Assembly (NCBI RefSeq): GCF_001704155.1
Contig: NZ_CP016294.1
Coordinates: 353,001-417,000, forward strand
DNA length: 64,000 nucleotides
Direction of reading: 5' to 3'
DNA from: Stenotrophomonas rhizophila
GTDB lineage: Bacteria; Pseudomonadota; Gammaproteobacteria; Xanthomonadales; Xanthomonadaceae
In this document: positions 1-8,950 of the stretch, in pieces
Position numbering within the stretch: the first letter of the stretch is position 1
How the letters are laid out: the number at the start of each line of letters is the position of its first letter
The notes under the pieces: model-generated
Seen by the model: the letters and a program-made list of their open reading frames with translations, nothing else
The model's database searches: none
What the model was told of the DNA's origin: nothing
Program-made: the position numbers and the translations under genes

Positions 1-620
1 GAGTGGGTGCGGTCGGCGGCGAAGTCGTTCCAGAAGTGCTCGAAGTAGGTGCGCTCGCGGCCATCCACCAGCTTCAACGGGGTTTCGCCGTAGAAGTGGA
101 AGTGCCACAGATCGCGCAGCAGCCACACGTGGGTCCAGTCGCCCACGCCGGGCAGGAATGCATCCATCAACACGATGCTGTCCACTTCGTCCTGGTACTG
201 GGCGGCGTACGCATAAGCCACCATCAGGCCGATGTCATGGCCGACGATCTTGACCTTGGGGTAGCCCAACGACTTCACCAGCGCGTGGATATCCTGCGCC
301 AGCGTTTTCTTGTCGTAGCCGCCGTCCGGTTTGGACGACTGCCCGGCACCGCGCAGGTCGGGCGCGATGACCACATGGCGGCCGGCCAGCTGCGGCATCA
401 ACGGGCGCCACATGTGGCTGGTTTCGGCATAGCCGTGCAGCAGCACCACCGGCGATGCATCGCCTTGGCCGGCCTGCAGGTAATGCAGGGTGACGCCGTT
501 GACGTTGGCGTTGTGGCTCTGGATGGCCGCGCTGCCGGCCGCCTGCGCAGTGGCATGCACGGCCAGCATCAGCACCAGCGCGGTGGCGGCGCGGCGGAAC
601 GAACGGGAAAGCAGTTTCAT
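1..620 (-). CDS. Exported alpha/beta hydrolase, epoxide hydrolase-like (partial, C-terminus outside window)
   Basis: The gene starts at 620 on the minus strand, preceded by AGGAGAA, and runs off the left edge after 206 codons. Residues 1-27 form a signal peptide (basic start, hydrophobic core, ATAQA), so the enzyme is probably periplasmic. The alpha/beta hydrolase fold is visible as the oxyanion segment HGYAET near residues 62-67 and the nucleophile elbow G-H-D-I-G with Asp129. An Asp nucleophile points to the epoxide hydrolase/haloalkane dehalogenase branch rather than serine esterases. The acid and histidine of the triad lie beyond the edge. It follows the short-chain dehydrogenase gene on the same strand with about 28 bp between them, so the two may be co-transcribed. 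The substrate is unknown. Confidence 0.85.
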   Translation of the reverse strand, partial: MKLLSRSFRRAATALVLMLAVHATAQAAGSAAIQSHNANVNGVTLHYLQAGQGDASPVVLLHGYAETSHMWRPLMPQLAGRHVVIAPDLRGAGQSSKPDGGYDKKTLAQDIHALVKSLGYPKVKIVGHDIGLMVAYAYAAQYQDEVDSIVLMDAFLPGVGDWTHVWLLRDLWHFHFYGETPLKLVDGRERTYFEHFWNDFAADRTH

Positions 621-648
621 GACGATTCTCCTGGAAAAGGGCGGGGCG

Positions 649-1398
649 TCAGAGCTGGCTCATGCCACCGTCGGCGATGATTTCGGTGCCAACGATGTAG
701 GCCGATTCGGGTGAGGACAGGTGCAGCACGGTGGCGGCAATTTCTTCCGGGGTGCCGAAGCGGCCCAGCGGAATCTGGCTCTGGATCTGTGCGGCGGTGG
801 CGTCCAGCGCGGCGGCATCCAGGCCGAGCTTGGTGTAGATCGGGGTGGAAACCGGACCCGGGCTGAGCACGTTGACGCGCACGCCGCGCGGCAGCAGTTC
901 GGCCGAGAGCGTTTTTGCGAGCGAGATCACGGCGGCTTTACTGGCCGCGTACACCGAGGTGTTGGGCATGCCGATGCGGGCGTTGATCGAGCCGTTGATC
1001 ACCACCGACGCGCCCGGGTTGAGCAGCGGCAGCAGTGCCTGCAGCTGGAAGTAGGGGCCCTTGATGTTGGTGTTGAAGATCTGGTCCCACAGCGCTTCGT
1101 CCACGTCCGGGTAGGCGGCGAACTTCGCTGCGCCGGCGTTGACGAACACGGCGTCCAGGCGCACCTCGGCGGCGGCCAGGGTCTCGGCCAGGGCGCGCGC
1201 GGCGGCGATGTCGCCGGCATCGTTCACCACCACCAGCGCAGTGCTGCCCACCGCCGCTGCAGCCTGCTCCAATGCGGCGGCATCGCGGCCGGTGATGACC
1301 ACACGGGCGCCTTCGGCGGCGAAGGCCTTGGCCGCAGCCAGGCCGATGCCGCTGCTGCCGCCGGTGACAAGGACGGTCTTGTTGATGAAACGGTTCAT
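649..1398 (-). CDS. SDR family oxidoreductase
   Basis: This 249-residue classical short-chain dehydrogenase/reductase should use NAD(P)(H) to oxidise or reduce an alcohol/carbonyl substrate in the cytoplasm. The cofactor motif T-G-G-S-S-G-I-G is at residues 12-19, NAG near residue 90, the catalytic Tyr and Lys are in YAASK near 152-156, and the family C-terminal D-G-G is present. The start at 1398 follows AAGGAGAT, which argues against a longer upstream reading of the frame. It is divergent from the LysR gene at 1503, an arrangement in which the regulator often controls the enzyme gene. The downstream hydrolase may share its transcript. The substrate cannot be read from the sequence. Confidence 0.9.
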   Translation of the reverse strand: MNRFINKTVLVTGGSSGIGLAAAKAFAAEGARVVITGRDAAALEQAAAAVGSTALVVVNDAGDIAAARALAETLAAAEVRLDAVFVNAGAAKFAAYPDVDEALWDQIFNTNIKGPYFQLQALLPLLNPGASVVINGSINARIGMPNTSVYAASKAAVISLAKTLSAELLPRGVRVNVLSPGPVSTPIYTKLGLDAAALDATAAQIQSQIPLGRFGTPEEIAATVLHLSSPESAYIVGTEIIADGGMSQL

Positions 1399-1486
1399 GC
1401 TGATCTCCTTCGATGGTGGCGTTGTGCCGTGAGCCCATGTTGCGCGGGCGTTCTCCTGTTTCCGTGCCACAATCGCGACGAACTCG

Positions 1487-1501
1487 TTCGAAGGGATCGA
1501 A
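1487..1501. promoter_or_regulatory. Candidate LysR-type operator between SDR and LysR genes
   Basis: The dyad TTCGA-N5-TCGAA contains a T-N11-A core of the kind LysR regulators bind. It sits in the divergent gap and overlaps the Shine-Dalgarno-like AAGGGAT of the LysR gene, so binding could repress the regulator itself. A second small dyad, CGAAC-TC-GTTCG, lies at 1479-1490. This is an inference from symmetry and position only. Confidence 0.35.
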
Positions 1502-1502
1502 C

Positions 1503-2417
1503 ATGTTGTCTGCCGACGAACTGGCCCTGCTGGAAGCCATCCGCGAGAGCGGCAGCCTGTCGCGTGCTGCAGCCCGCTTGGGCAAGGCGCCGTCCACGGT
1601 GTCGCACGCCGCCCGCCAGCTGGAGGCGCGCTTCGACGCCCTGCTGTTCGACCGCCGCCGCTACCGCCTGCAGCTCACCCCGGCCGGCCATCTGCTGGCC
1701 CAGGAAGCGGCGCGCCTGATGCTCGATGTGTCCCGGCTCACCCGCCGGGTCAAACAGGTGGCCGGTGGCTGGGAAGACCGGCTGTGGATCGTTACCGACG
1801 AAATCCTGGAATTCGAAACGCTGCTGCCGGTCATCCATGCCTTCGACGCGCTCGCCTCCGGCGTCACCCTGCGGATTACCCACGAAGTCCTTACCGGCAC
1901 CTGGGACGCGCTGCGCGACGGGCGTGCCGACCTGGTGGTGGGCGCCACCAACGAACCGCCGGTCATTCCGGGCCTGCGCTGGTTCGAGCTGGGGGTGATG
2001 GAGTGGGTCTTTGCCGTGGCGCCCCACCATCCGCTGGCCAGGGCGCCGGAGCCGGTCGACGCGTCAGCATTGCTGCAGCACCGCGCGGTGGTGGTGGCCG
2101 ATACCTCCCGCAGGCTCGAGGTGCGCGGCTATGGCGTGCTCGGTGGCCAGCCGTCGCTGGCGGTGCCGAGCATGCATGCCAAGATCCGCGCGCAGTGCGA
2201 AGGCCTGGGCGTGGGCTGGCTGCCGCGCGAGCGGGTGGCCGGCCTGCTTGCGCGCGGGACGCTGGTGGAAAAACGCATGGCCGACCCGCGCGAACCCAAC
2301 CTGCTGTACGTGGCCTGGCGCGGCGATCACCAGGGCAGGGCGCTGGAGTGGTGGCTGGCACAGCTCAAACACGAACGCCTCGCCTCGCGCCTGGTGACGG
2401 GCATCGCGCTGGCGTGA
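1503..2417 (+). CDS. LysR family transcriptional regulator
   Basis: This 304-residue regulator has the LysR layout: an N-terminal winged helix-turn-helix (residues about 5-60, including a GSLSRAAARLG-type helix and STVSHAARQLE recognition helix), then a periplasmic-binding-protein-like effector domain. The start at 1503 is preferred because AAGGGAT precedes it by about 7 bp and the protein then begins at the normal LysR position. It is divergent from the SDR gene and abuts the convergent hydrolase gene at 2418. It probably regulates the neighbouring SDR/hydrolase genes. The effector is unknown. Confidence 0.9.
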   Translation: MLSADELALLEAIRESGSLSRAAARLGKAPSTVSHAARQLEARFDALLFDRRRYRLQLTPAGHLLAQEAARLMLDVSRLTRRVKQVAGGWEDRLWIVTDEILEFETLLPVIHAFDALASGVTLRITHEVLTGTWDALRDGRADLVVGATNEPPVIPGLRWFELGVMEWVFAVAPHHPLARAPEPVDASALLQHRAVVVADTSRRLEVRGYGVLGGQPSLAVPSMHAKIRAQCEGLGVGWLPRERVAGLLARGTLVEKRMADPREPNLLYVAWRGDHQGRALEWWLAQLKHERLASRLVTGIALA

Positions 2418-3332
2418 TCACGCGCTGCGCTCCGCGTCCACGGCGACGCCGCTGGGCAGGTGCCGCTCGATCCATTGCTTGAAGTCGCGCACCACGCCTT
2501 CGCGCCCTGCATCGTTGAGCAGGTCATGGGCGTGGTCCTTGTACAGCAGCAGCGTCTTGTCGGCGGAACCGGCGTTGTCGTCGAACACCTGGCTGCCGGC
2601 GGGGACGGTGACCTTGTCGGCGGTGCCATGCGCGATCAGTACCGGCAGGCGCAGGCTCGGGAAACCGCGCCTGAGCCGGTCGATGCCGACCAGCATCTGC
2701 GCCACGGTGAGCGCCGTCTGCTTCTCGTTGGCGATGAGGGGATCGGCATTGAGCGCCGCTACCACCTCGGGCAGCCGCGAGAATTCCTTGTTGGGCAGCT
2801 TGAGCACCCGCAGCTTCGGGAACGGGCCACTGAGCCAGCGCACCAGTGCCAGTACCGGCGCCGGTGCCGGCACCTGGAAGGCGTAGCTTTCGCAGATCAG
2901 GCCGGCCAGTTCGTCCTGGTGCGCCAGCGTGTACGCCGAGGCGATCACCCCGCCGGCACTGTGCCCGAGCAGGAATACCGGCAGTCCGGGTTCGCGCGAG
3001 CGCGCGACATCCAGCAGCGACTGCACGTCGGCCAGGTAATCGTCGAAGTGCTCGACATGGAAACGTTCGCCAGTGGATTTGCCGCGGCCGCGCAGATCCA
3101 CGGCATACACGGCCAGGCCCATCGCGGTGAACTGCGCGGCGGCCCACTGGTAGTGCCCGCTATGGGAGTTGAAGCCGGGCACGATGGCCAGCACCGCGCG
3201 CACCTTCCCGGTCGGGCGCCAGCTGCGGATGAACAGCTCGCGCTCGCCGCCGCTGATGAATTCTTCGCTGCGGGAGGGGCCGCGGACGTCGGACGGCACG
3301 GCATGCAGGGCTGCGGGGGGAACAGTATTCAT
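2418..3332 (-). CDS. Alpha/beta hydrolase, monoacylglycerol lipase/lysophospholipase-like
   Basis: This 304-residue serine hydrolase resembles the Hydrolase_4 (monoacylglycerol lipase/lysophospholipase) group. The nucleophile elbow is G-H-S-A-G-G with Ser125. The early strand VPGFNSHSGHY supplies the oxyanion region, AHGTADKVT carries the expected acid and KDHAHDLLND the histidine. No signal peptide is evident, so it is probably cytoplasmic. It lies about 69 bp downstream of the chloroperoxidase-like gene on the same strand and is likely co-transcribed with it. Its stop codon abuts the stop of the convergent LysR gene. The substrate is inferred only at the level of an ester of a hydrophobic acyl group. 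Confidence 0.85.
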   Translation of the reverse strand: MNTVPPAALHAVPSDVRGPSRSEEFISGGERELFIRSWRPTGKVRAVLAIVPGFNSHSGHYQWAAAQFTAMGLAVYAVDLRGRGKSTGERFHVEHFDDYLADVQSLLDVARSREPGLPVFLLGHSAGGVIASAYTLAHQDELAGLICESYAFQVPAPAPVLALVRWLSGPFPKLRVLKLPNKEFSRLPEVVAALNADPLIANEKQTALTVAQMLVGIDRLRRGFPSLRLPVLIAHGTADKVTVPAGSQVFDDNAGSADKTLLLYKDHAHDLLNDAGREGVVRDFKQWIERHLPSGVAVDAERSA

Positions 3333-3401
3333 GGCAGGTCCTCGGTGACGAAGCTGCGCGCCTGCATGGCCGGCGCGTAAGGGGTGCGCAGGGGAAGGCG
3401 C

Positions 3402-4226
3402 TCAGGTGCTGAGGAACGCGAGCAGGTCCTGGTTGAGCTGCTCCTTGGCGGTATCGCCCAGGCTGTGGCCACCGCCGGGATAGATCTTCAGCTGCGCGCC
3501 CTTGATCAGCGTGACCGAACGCAGGGCTGCGGCCTTGATCGGCACGATCTGGTCGTCGTCGCCGTGGATGATCAGGGTGGGAACATCGAACTTCGCCAGG
3601 TCGGCGGTGAAGTCGGTTTCGGAAAACGCCTTGATGCAGTCGTAGGCGTTCTTGTGGCCCGACTGCATGCCCTGCGTCCACCACGAGCGGATCAATCCTT
3701 CGGACACCTTCGCGCCCGGGCGGTTGAAACCGAAGAACGGACCTGTCGCCACATCCAGGAAGAACTGCGCGCGGTCGGCGAGGTAGGCGCTGCGGAAGCC
3801 GTCGAACACCTCGATCGGCAGGCCGTCGGGGTTGTCGGCGGTCTTGAGCATGATCGGCGGCACCGCGCCCATCAGCACCGCCTTGGCCACCCGGCTGGTG
3901 CCATGCCGGCCGATGTAGCGCGCCACTTCGCCGCCGCCGGTGGAATGGCCGACCAGGGTGACGTCGGTTACGCCAAGGTGTTCGAACAGCTCGGCCAGGT
4001 CATCGGCATAGGTATCCATGTCGTTGCCGTTCCACGGCTGGCTGGAACGCCCGTGCCCGCGCCGGTCGTGGGCGATGCAGCGGTAGCCCTTGCCGGCCAG
4101 GAAGAACATCTGCGCTTCCCACGCATCGGCATTGAGCGGCCAGCCATGGCTGAAGGACACCACGGGGCCGCTGCCCCAGTCCTTGTAGTAGAGGGAGGTA
4201 CCGTCGGAGGTGGTGAAGTAGCTCAT
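3402..4226 (-). CDS. Alpha/beta hydrolase, non-haem chloroperoxidase family
   Basis: This 274-residue protein matches the cofactor-free haloperoxidase/arylesterase group. It has [11 protein letters not shown] near residues 27-36, the hallmark elbow G-H-S-T-G-G-G-E-V with Ser95, [11 protein letters not shown] with the acid and GGGHSLGD with the histidine. Members hydrolyse esters and, with peracid chemistry, can halogenate; the natural role is usually an esterase or perhydrolase. The start at 4226 gives the normal family N-terminus ([10 protein letters not shown]). It heads a probable two-gene unit with the hydrolase gene at 2418-3332. It is divergent from the HD-domain gene across a 217-bp gap. 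Confidence 0.9.
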   Translation of the reverse strand: MSYFTTSDGTSLYYKDWGSGPVVSFSHGWPLNADAWEAQMFFLAGKGYRCIAHDRRGHGRSSQPWNGNDMDTYADDLAELFEHLGVTDVTLVGHSTGGGEVARYIGRHGTSRVAKAVLMGAVPPIMLKTADNPDGLPIEVFDGFRSAYLADRAQFFLDVATGPFFGFNRPGAKVSEGLIRSWWTQGMQSGHKNAYDCIKAFSETDFTADLAKFDVPTLIIHGDDDQIVPIKAAALRSVTLIKGAQLKIYPGGGHSLGDTAKEQLNQDLLAFLST

Positions 4227-4307
4227 GGCAGCCTCGGCAGAAGGGACGTGCGCAGCCTCCCACGCGCGCGCAGGACGGGGCATCGGTCGTTCGGGCGCGC
4301 AGGTGCT

Positions 4308-4349
4308 CCCCCATCCGGGGGCTGCGGCGCCGTCGCCCCCACATGGGGG
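4308..4349. promoter_or_regulatory. Two C5-N4-G5 dyads in a divergent gap
   Basis: CCCCC-ATCC-GGGGG lies at 4308-4321 and CCCCC-ACAT-GGGGG at 4336-4349, start to start 28 bp apart. They sit between the chloroperoxidase-like gene (minus) and the HD-domain gene (plus). They could be paired operator half-sites or RNA hairpins, and no known regulator is assigned. The rest of the 217-bp gap holds no recognisable gene. Confidence 0.35.
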
Positions 4350-4443
4350 ATTTACGGATAACCCGGCCGGCGGCGGCCACCGGCCCGCGTCGGCGCTACC
4401 CTTGCCAGCAGCACGACGTCGCGCCGTGCATCGGGAGAACGCC

Positions 4444-4977
4444 ATGCTCGACCGCCTGGCTGTGCTGGATGAGATCCTGGAGCGCCACGCCGAGGTGCTG
4501 GGCCGGGACTTCCATCCCTATCGCAACCACACCTACCGCGTGGCCAATTTCCACTGGTGCATGCTGCCGGGCACGGTGCACGATCTGTACGTCCTGTCGG
4601 TGGCCGTTGCGTTTCATGATCTTGGGATCTGGACTGCTGGCACCTTTGATTACCTGGCGCCTTCCGAAGCGCTGGCCCGGCAGTACCTGCTCGAGCAGGA
4701 CCGGCCGGAACTGGTGCCGGTGGTGGTGGCGATGATCAGCGAGCACCACCGGATCTCGCGCGTCCCACCGGACCAGGACCGCCGCATCGAGGCGTTCCGC
4801 CGCGCCGACTGGATCGATGTTTCGCTGGGGCTGCTCCGCTTCGACCTGCATCCGGATGACTTCACCCGCGCCGTAGAGCGATTCCCGCGCCTGGGCTTCC
4901 ACCTGCGCCTGGTCCAGTTCTCGCTGCGGCATGGGCTGCGCCATCCGCTGCGGCCGCTGCCGATGATGAAGCGCTAG
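4444..4977 (+). CDS. HD-domain protein
   Basis: This 177-residue protein resembles small HD-domain metal-dependent phosphohydrolases. FHDLGIW near residues 59-65 supplies the H-D pair, and an upstream His in [10 protein letters not shown] together with SEHHRIS further on would complete the metal ligands. The start at 4444 follows GGGAGAA. Substrates of such stand-alone HD proteins range from nucleotides to other phosphoesters, and none can be assigned here. Its 3' end overlaps the convergent response-regulator gene by 4 bp. Confidence 0.75.
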   Translation: MLDRLAVLDEILERHAEVLGRDFHPYRNHTYRVANFHWCMLPGTVHDLYVLSVAVAFHDLGIWTAGTFDYLAPSEALARQYLLEQDRPELVPVVVAMISEHHRISRVPPDQDRRIEAFRRADWIDVSLGLLRFDLHPDDFTRAVERFPRLGFHLRLVQFSLRHGLRHPLRPLPMMKR

Positions 4978-5597
4978 TCGTCCAGCCGCACCAGCCCACG
5001 ACGCAGGGCGATATGGATGGCTTCGGTACGGGTGCGTGCACCGATCTTCTCGAAGATGCGCGCCAGGTGTGACTTCACCGTTTCCGATGAGATGCCCAGG
5101 TCGTTGGCAATGCGCTTGTTCTCCCACCCCTGCGCCAGCGCGGCCAGGATGGACTGCTCGCGCGCGGTCAGCGGTTCCTCGCCGATGTGCTGGGCGATCT
5201 CTTCGGAGATCTCCGCCGACAGGCAGCGCTTGCCCTGTGCCACGCGGTGCAGCGCCTCCACCAGTTCGCGGCGCAGCGAATTCTTCAGCAGGTAGCCGCA
5301 GGCACCCGCTGCCAGTGCATCGCGCGCATTCGCATCGCCCCGGTAGGTGGTCAGGATGACCACGCGGGCCTGCGGAAACTCCGCGCGCAGGCGGCGGGTC
5401 AGTTCGATCCCATCCATACCGGGCATCTGCAGGTCGACCAGCGCGATGTCCGGCCGCAGGCGCCGGTACTGTTCGATGCCGTCCAGTGCGTCGGCGGCCT
5501 CGCCGACCAGTTCCAGGCCCGGTTCCACCTCCAGCATGGATGCGATGCCCTGGCGGATCAGGGGATGGTCATCGATGGTCAGGATGCGGAGGGTCAT
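4974..5597 (-). CDS. NarL/FixJ-type response regulator
   Basis: This 207-residue two-domain regulator has a receiver domain (residues about 3-120; acidic pair in TIDDHP and phospho-acceptor Asp55 in ALVDLQMPG) and a C-terminal LuxR helix-turn-helix (LTAREQSILAALAQGWENKRIA, then SSETVKSHL). It should dimerise and bind DNA when phosphorylated. It starts about 60 bp downstream of the large sensor kinase on the same strand, so that kinase is the obvious partner. Confidence 0.93.
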   Translation of the reverse strand: MTLRILTIDDHPLIRQGIASMLEVEPGLELVGEAADALDGIEQYRRLRPDIALVDLQMPGMDGIELTRRLRAEFPQARVVILTTYRGDANARDALAAGACGYLLKNSLRRELVEALHRVAQGKRCLSAEISEEIAQHIGEEPLTAREQSILAALAQGWENKRIANDLGISSETVKSHLARIFEKIGARTRTEAIHIALRRGLVRLDD

Positions 5598-5658
5598 GGC
5601 AAGGTCCTGGTGAGGAGTGCACCGTGCATCGTGGCGCTGCCCAACGCAAGCGCTTTCC

Positions 5659-8600
5659 TCAGCGCCGGAAGCCCCGCCAGCGTGGCAGGCGCACCGCTAC
5701 CCGGGTGCCGCCGGTGGCCAGTGCCTGCACCGACAGCGTGCCGCCGCACAGTGCCGCGCGTTCGCGCATGCCAGGCAGGCCCCAATGTCCTTCGCTGCCG
5801 CCGTGGACCACCACCTCGTCCTGGATGCCACAGCCATCGTCCTCGATCTCGACGAGGGTGTGCAGCAGTGCATAGGTGATGCGGACGGTGATGCCCGATG
5901 CATGGGCGTGGCGGGTGGCATTGGCGAATGCCTCGCGCACGATCCGGTACACCTCGCCCAGCTCGGGTTGGCGCCAGCGACGCGGCCGGCCGCGTACCTC
6001 GAGCGCGAACGCGATCCCGGCGGGTAGCTCGAGCTGGGCCGGCAATGCGCGCACTGCCGTTTCCAGATCGTCGACGCCGGCCTCATCGCGGCGCAGCGCC
6101 CGGATGCGGTCGCGCCCTTCGACCATGCTGGACTCGGCCTCTTCCAGCGCATGCACCAGCCCGGCCTCGGCGCCGGCGGCATCGCCCAACGCCAGCCGGC
6201 GGCGCGAGGACTCGATGCGCAGCATCAGTGCCTGTACCGACTGCAGCAGGGTGTCATGCAGGTCGCGGGCAATCCGCTCGCGTTCACCCACCCGCGCCCG
6301 GTACAGGCGCTGCACCCGCAGCCGCGCGATCGCCACCCGCCAACGCACGAACAGCCACACCAGCGCGCCGGCCAACGCCAGCATCGCCAGCGCGAACCAA
6401 CCGGTCTGCCAGAACGCGGGCAACACGGTGACGTTGAACGATGCCTCCTGCGGTGACCAGGTGCCGGCGTCATCGCTGGCGATCACCCGGAAGCGGTAGC
6501 TGCCCGGTTCCAGCCGGCTGTACAGCGCCTGCCGGCGCGTTCCCGCCTCATGCCAGGCGTCGTCCACCCCATCCAGCCGGTAGCGGAAACGCACGCGTTC
6601 GGGAATGCGCAGTGCCGGCGCGGTGTAGTCCACGCGCAGGTCGCGGCTGCCGGCGGGCAGGCGCAGGTGCGGGGACAGTGGCAGCGCCTTGTCGTCCACC
6701 TGCACGCCCAGCAGCGTCGGCGCGGGCGGCGCTGCGGCCGTATTGCGCGGAATATGGTCGGGGTCGATCCAGTGCACGCCACGATCGGTCGCGAACCAGA
6801 TCCGGCCCTGCGCATCGCTCTGCACCGACGACACGCCACCGGTCTTTTCGGTGCTGCCGCGCAGGCCATCGAGCACGCCGAAGCGCTCGAAGGCCACCGC
6901 ATGGGCCGGGTCGGCGCGCCAGCGCGCCAGCTCGGCGGCCGGCACCCGGGTGAGGCCGCCACGCCCGCCCAGCCACAGCTCGCCGTTGGGCCGCAGCAGG
7001 ATCCCGGTGGTGTGCTCAAAGCGTTCACCGCCGCGGCCCAGCAGCCGCTGGAAGCGCTCGTTCGCGCGCATCGACACGCCGCGCGCCGCACCGGCCCACA
7101 GTTCGTCGCCATGGGCGCGCAGCACGCCGATGCGGCCGATGTCCGGGCCATCCTGCTTGATGTCGCGGCGCCGCCCGTTCTCGAACACCCCAATGGTCTG
7201 CCCGGCATCGGTCCAGATCCGCCCCTGCGCGTCTTCGGCCAACGCACGCGGGGTCACGCCTGCCTGCATGCCGTACTTCGCGTTCTGCATTTCCCACTGG
7301 CCGTTGTACAGGCGCAGCAGGCCGCCGTTGAGGCGGCTCACCCACAGCCCACCGGCGCGGTCGCTGCTGATCATGCCGATCATGCCGTCGCCTTCCAGTT
7401 CCGGCGGCAGCGCTACCTTTTCCAGTCCGGTGGCGCCCAGCCGCGACAGCGTGCCGCGCGCACCGCCCACCCACAGCGTGCCGTTGCCATCGCGATACAG
7501 CGCGGTCACCCCTTCCATGTCCGGTCCGCCCAGCTCGTCGATGCGGGAGCCGCTGGCCTGGCTGGGATCGGGGCTGACCCACATCGGGCCCCGATCCGCA
7601 TTGCCGACCAGCAGGCGGCCATCGGTGGCCACCGCCATGGCAAAGGACTGGTCGCGCCGGGGCAGCGCGATCGGCGCCATCGCGTTGTCGCGGAAGCGGT
7701 CCAGCCCGTTAGCGGTAGCGGTCCAGATGTTGCCTTCCCGGTCTTCGAAGATCGTCCAGACCACTTCCGAGGTGAGCCCTTGGGCCGGCCCGAAGTACTC
7801 CGGTGACGGCAGCACCACCCCGCGGCCCGGCGCCCGCAGCGTGGACGCGTCGCGCACCCGTGCAATGCCGCCGGAGGTGCTCAGCCACATGCCGCCATCA
7901 CGGTCGAAGCGCAGGCCGGCACCCTTGAACGCCGGCTCCAGCCAGCTCACCGTGGCACGGGCATGGCGCGGATCGGCATCGGCGCGCGCCAGCGGGCGCA
8001 CGCCCCAGTAGTCGGCCGCCCACAGCGTGCCGTCGGCGGCCTCATCGAAGTAGGGGATCTGCACCGGCTTGGGATAGGGCTGGAAGCGCGTCGCGCCCGG
8101 TGCCAGGTGCACGATGCCGAAGGCCTGGTTCTCCGAATACGCCACCCAGATGCCGCCCTGGCGGTCGGCGTACAGGCGCTCTGGCCGCCAGCCGGGGTCG
8201 ATGCCCATGTCCTGTGCGGATGTCCAGGTATCGGTGGCAGGATCAAGCCAGACCACGGCCACCGGGGTGATCGCCCATAACCGCTTGCGTGCGTCACGCG
8301 CAAAGCCCATCACCGACCCGAGCGGCACGTCATCGCGCTGGTAGTCGTACTGGCCCGGTGCAGGACCGCCGACCCGGCTCATGCCGCCATTGAAGTAGCC
8401 GACCCACAGCGAGCCGTCGGGCTCGGCCTTCAGGCTCAGCACATCGTCGTCGATCAGCGGCTTCCCACCGGCCGTGGTAATGCGCTCGAAGCGCACGCCA
8501 TCGAAGCGGTAGAGGCCTTGTCGCGAGCCGAGCCAGAGCAGGCCGTCAGGCGTCTGCGCAATGGAGAAGATCTGCGCCGGCGCGCCGTCGTCGGCTGTCC

Positions 8601-8766
8601 AGCGGTCATGCCGAAGCTGCGAAAGCGCGCGGTCGGGCGACAACGCATGGGCCGAAGGCAGCCCGAGTACCGCAAGCACCAGACAGAACAACAGCCGCCA
8701 GCACCTAGCGCCAGCGTGCCGGTTCGTGACGTGCACAGGAGCAGGACGAACCGGAAGCCAATGCAT
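5659..8766 (-). CDS. Propeller-type sensor histidine kinase (Reg_prop / Y_Y_Y / HisKA_3)
   Basis: This inner-membrane sensor of 1035 residues starts at 8766. A signal sequence with a hydrophobic stretch ending PSAHA leads into a large periplasmic region of repeated LWxG/IWxAT blades (two beta-propellers, residues about 45-680). Next come a Y_Y_Y-type beta-sandwich (VDYTAPALRIPERVRFRYRL), one transmembrane helix near residue 800, a HisKA_3 dimerisation helix with phospho-acceptor His837 in RDLHDTLLQS, and a C-terminal HATPase with EDDGCGI. This architecture is known from polysaccharide and nutrient sensors, but no ligand can be named. The codons upstream of 8766 lack a plausible start context. 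The downstream response regulator is its likely target. Confidence 0.92.
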   Translation of the reverse strand: MHWLPVRPAPVHVTNRHAGARCWRLLFCLVLAVLGLPSAHALSPDRALSQLRHDRWTADDGAPAQIFSIAQTPDGLLWLGSRQGLYRFDGVRFERITTAGGKPLIDDDVLSLKAEPDGSLWVGYFNGGMSRVGGPAPGQYDYQRDDVPLGSVMGFARDARKRLWAITPVAVVWLDPATDTWTSAQDMGIDPGWRPERLYADRQGGIWVAYSENQAFGIVHLAPGATRFQPYPKPVQIPYFDEAADGTLWAADYWGVRPLARADADPRHARATVSWLEPAFKGAGLRFDRDGGMWLSTSGGIARVRDASTLRAPGRGVVLPSPEYFGPAQGLTSEVVWTIFEDREGNIWTATANGLDRFRDNAMAPIALPRRDQSFAMAVATDGRLLVGNADRGPMWVSPDPSQASGSRIDELGGPDMEGVTALYRDGNGTLWVGGARGTLSRLGATGLEKVALPPELEGDGMIGMISSDRAGGLWVSRLNGGLLRLYNGQWEMQNAKYGMQAGVTPRALAEDAQGRIWTDAGQTIGVFENGRRRDIKQDGPDIGRIGVLRAHGDELWAGAARGVSMRANERFQRLLGRGGERFEHTTGILLRPNGELWLGGRGGLTRVPAAELARWRADPAHAVAFERFGVLDGLRGSTEKTGGVSSVQSDAQGRIWFATDRGVHWIDPDHIPRNTAAAPPAPTLLGVQVDDKALPLSPHLRLPAGSRDLRVDYTAPALRIPERVRFRYRLDGVDDAWHEAGTRRQALYSRLEPGSYRFRVIASDDAGTWSPQEASFNVTVLPAFWQTGWFALAMLALAGALVWLFVRWRVAIARLRVQRLYRARVGERERIARDLHDTLLQSVQALMLRIESSRRRLALGDAAGAEAGLVHALEEAESSMVEGRDRIRALRRDEAGVDDLETAVRALPAQLELPAGIAFALEVRGRPRRWRQPELGEVYRIVREAFANATRHAHASGITVRITYALLHTLVEIEDDGCGIQDEVVVHGGSEGHWGLPGMRERAALCGGTLSVQALATGGTRVAVRLPRWRGFRR

Positions 8767-8889
8767 CGGTGGCAGGCCAGTGTGGGCAAGGGGGCGCGCC
8801 TTGGCAGCCAGAGCAGGATGCGGCGCTGGCGGAGTATGCCACGTGCCCGGCAACGCGAAACGCGTCTGGCGGGCGCGGATCTCCACCGC

Positions 8890-8918
8890 TTGATCGCCAA
8901 ACCTAACACTGTTAGATT
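8890..8918 (+). promoter_or_regulatory. Promoter of the tetR-mfp-rnd operon
   Basis: The -35 element is TTGATC at 8890-8895 and the -10 element TAGATT at 8913-8918, with a 17-bp spacer. It is about 32 bp upstream of the GTG start of tetR. One operator dyad covers the spacer and the edge of the -10, and a second lies just downstream, an arrangement expected to block RNA polymerase. Confidence 0.6.
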
Positions 8919-8938
8919 CGCCCCCTAACAACGTTAGG
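8903..8938. promoter_or_regulatory. Double TetR-type operator (CTAAC-N3-GTTAG)
   Basis: Two dyads, CTAAC-ACT-GTTAG at 8903-8915 and CCTAAC-AAC-GTTAGG at 8924-8938, share the same arms. Their centres are 22 bp apart, about two helical turns, so two regulator dimers could bind on one DNA face. The dyads lie immediately upstream of the TetR gene. Autoregulation and control of the downstream efflux genes are inferred from position and symmetry. Confidence 0.7.
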
Positions 8939-8950
8939 TAGAAGCCCCCA

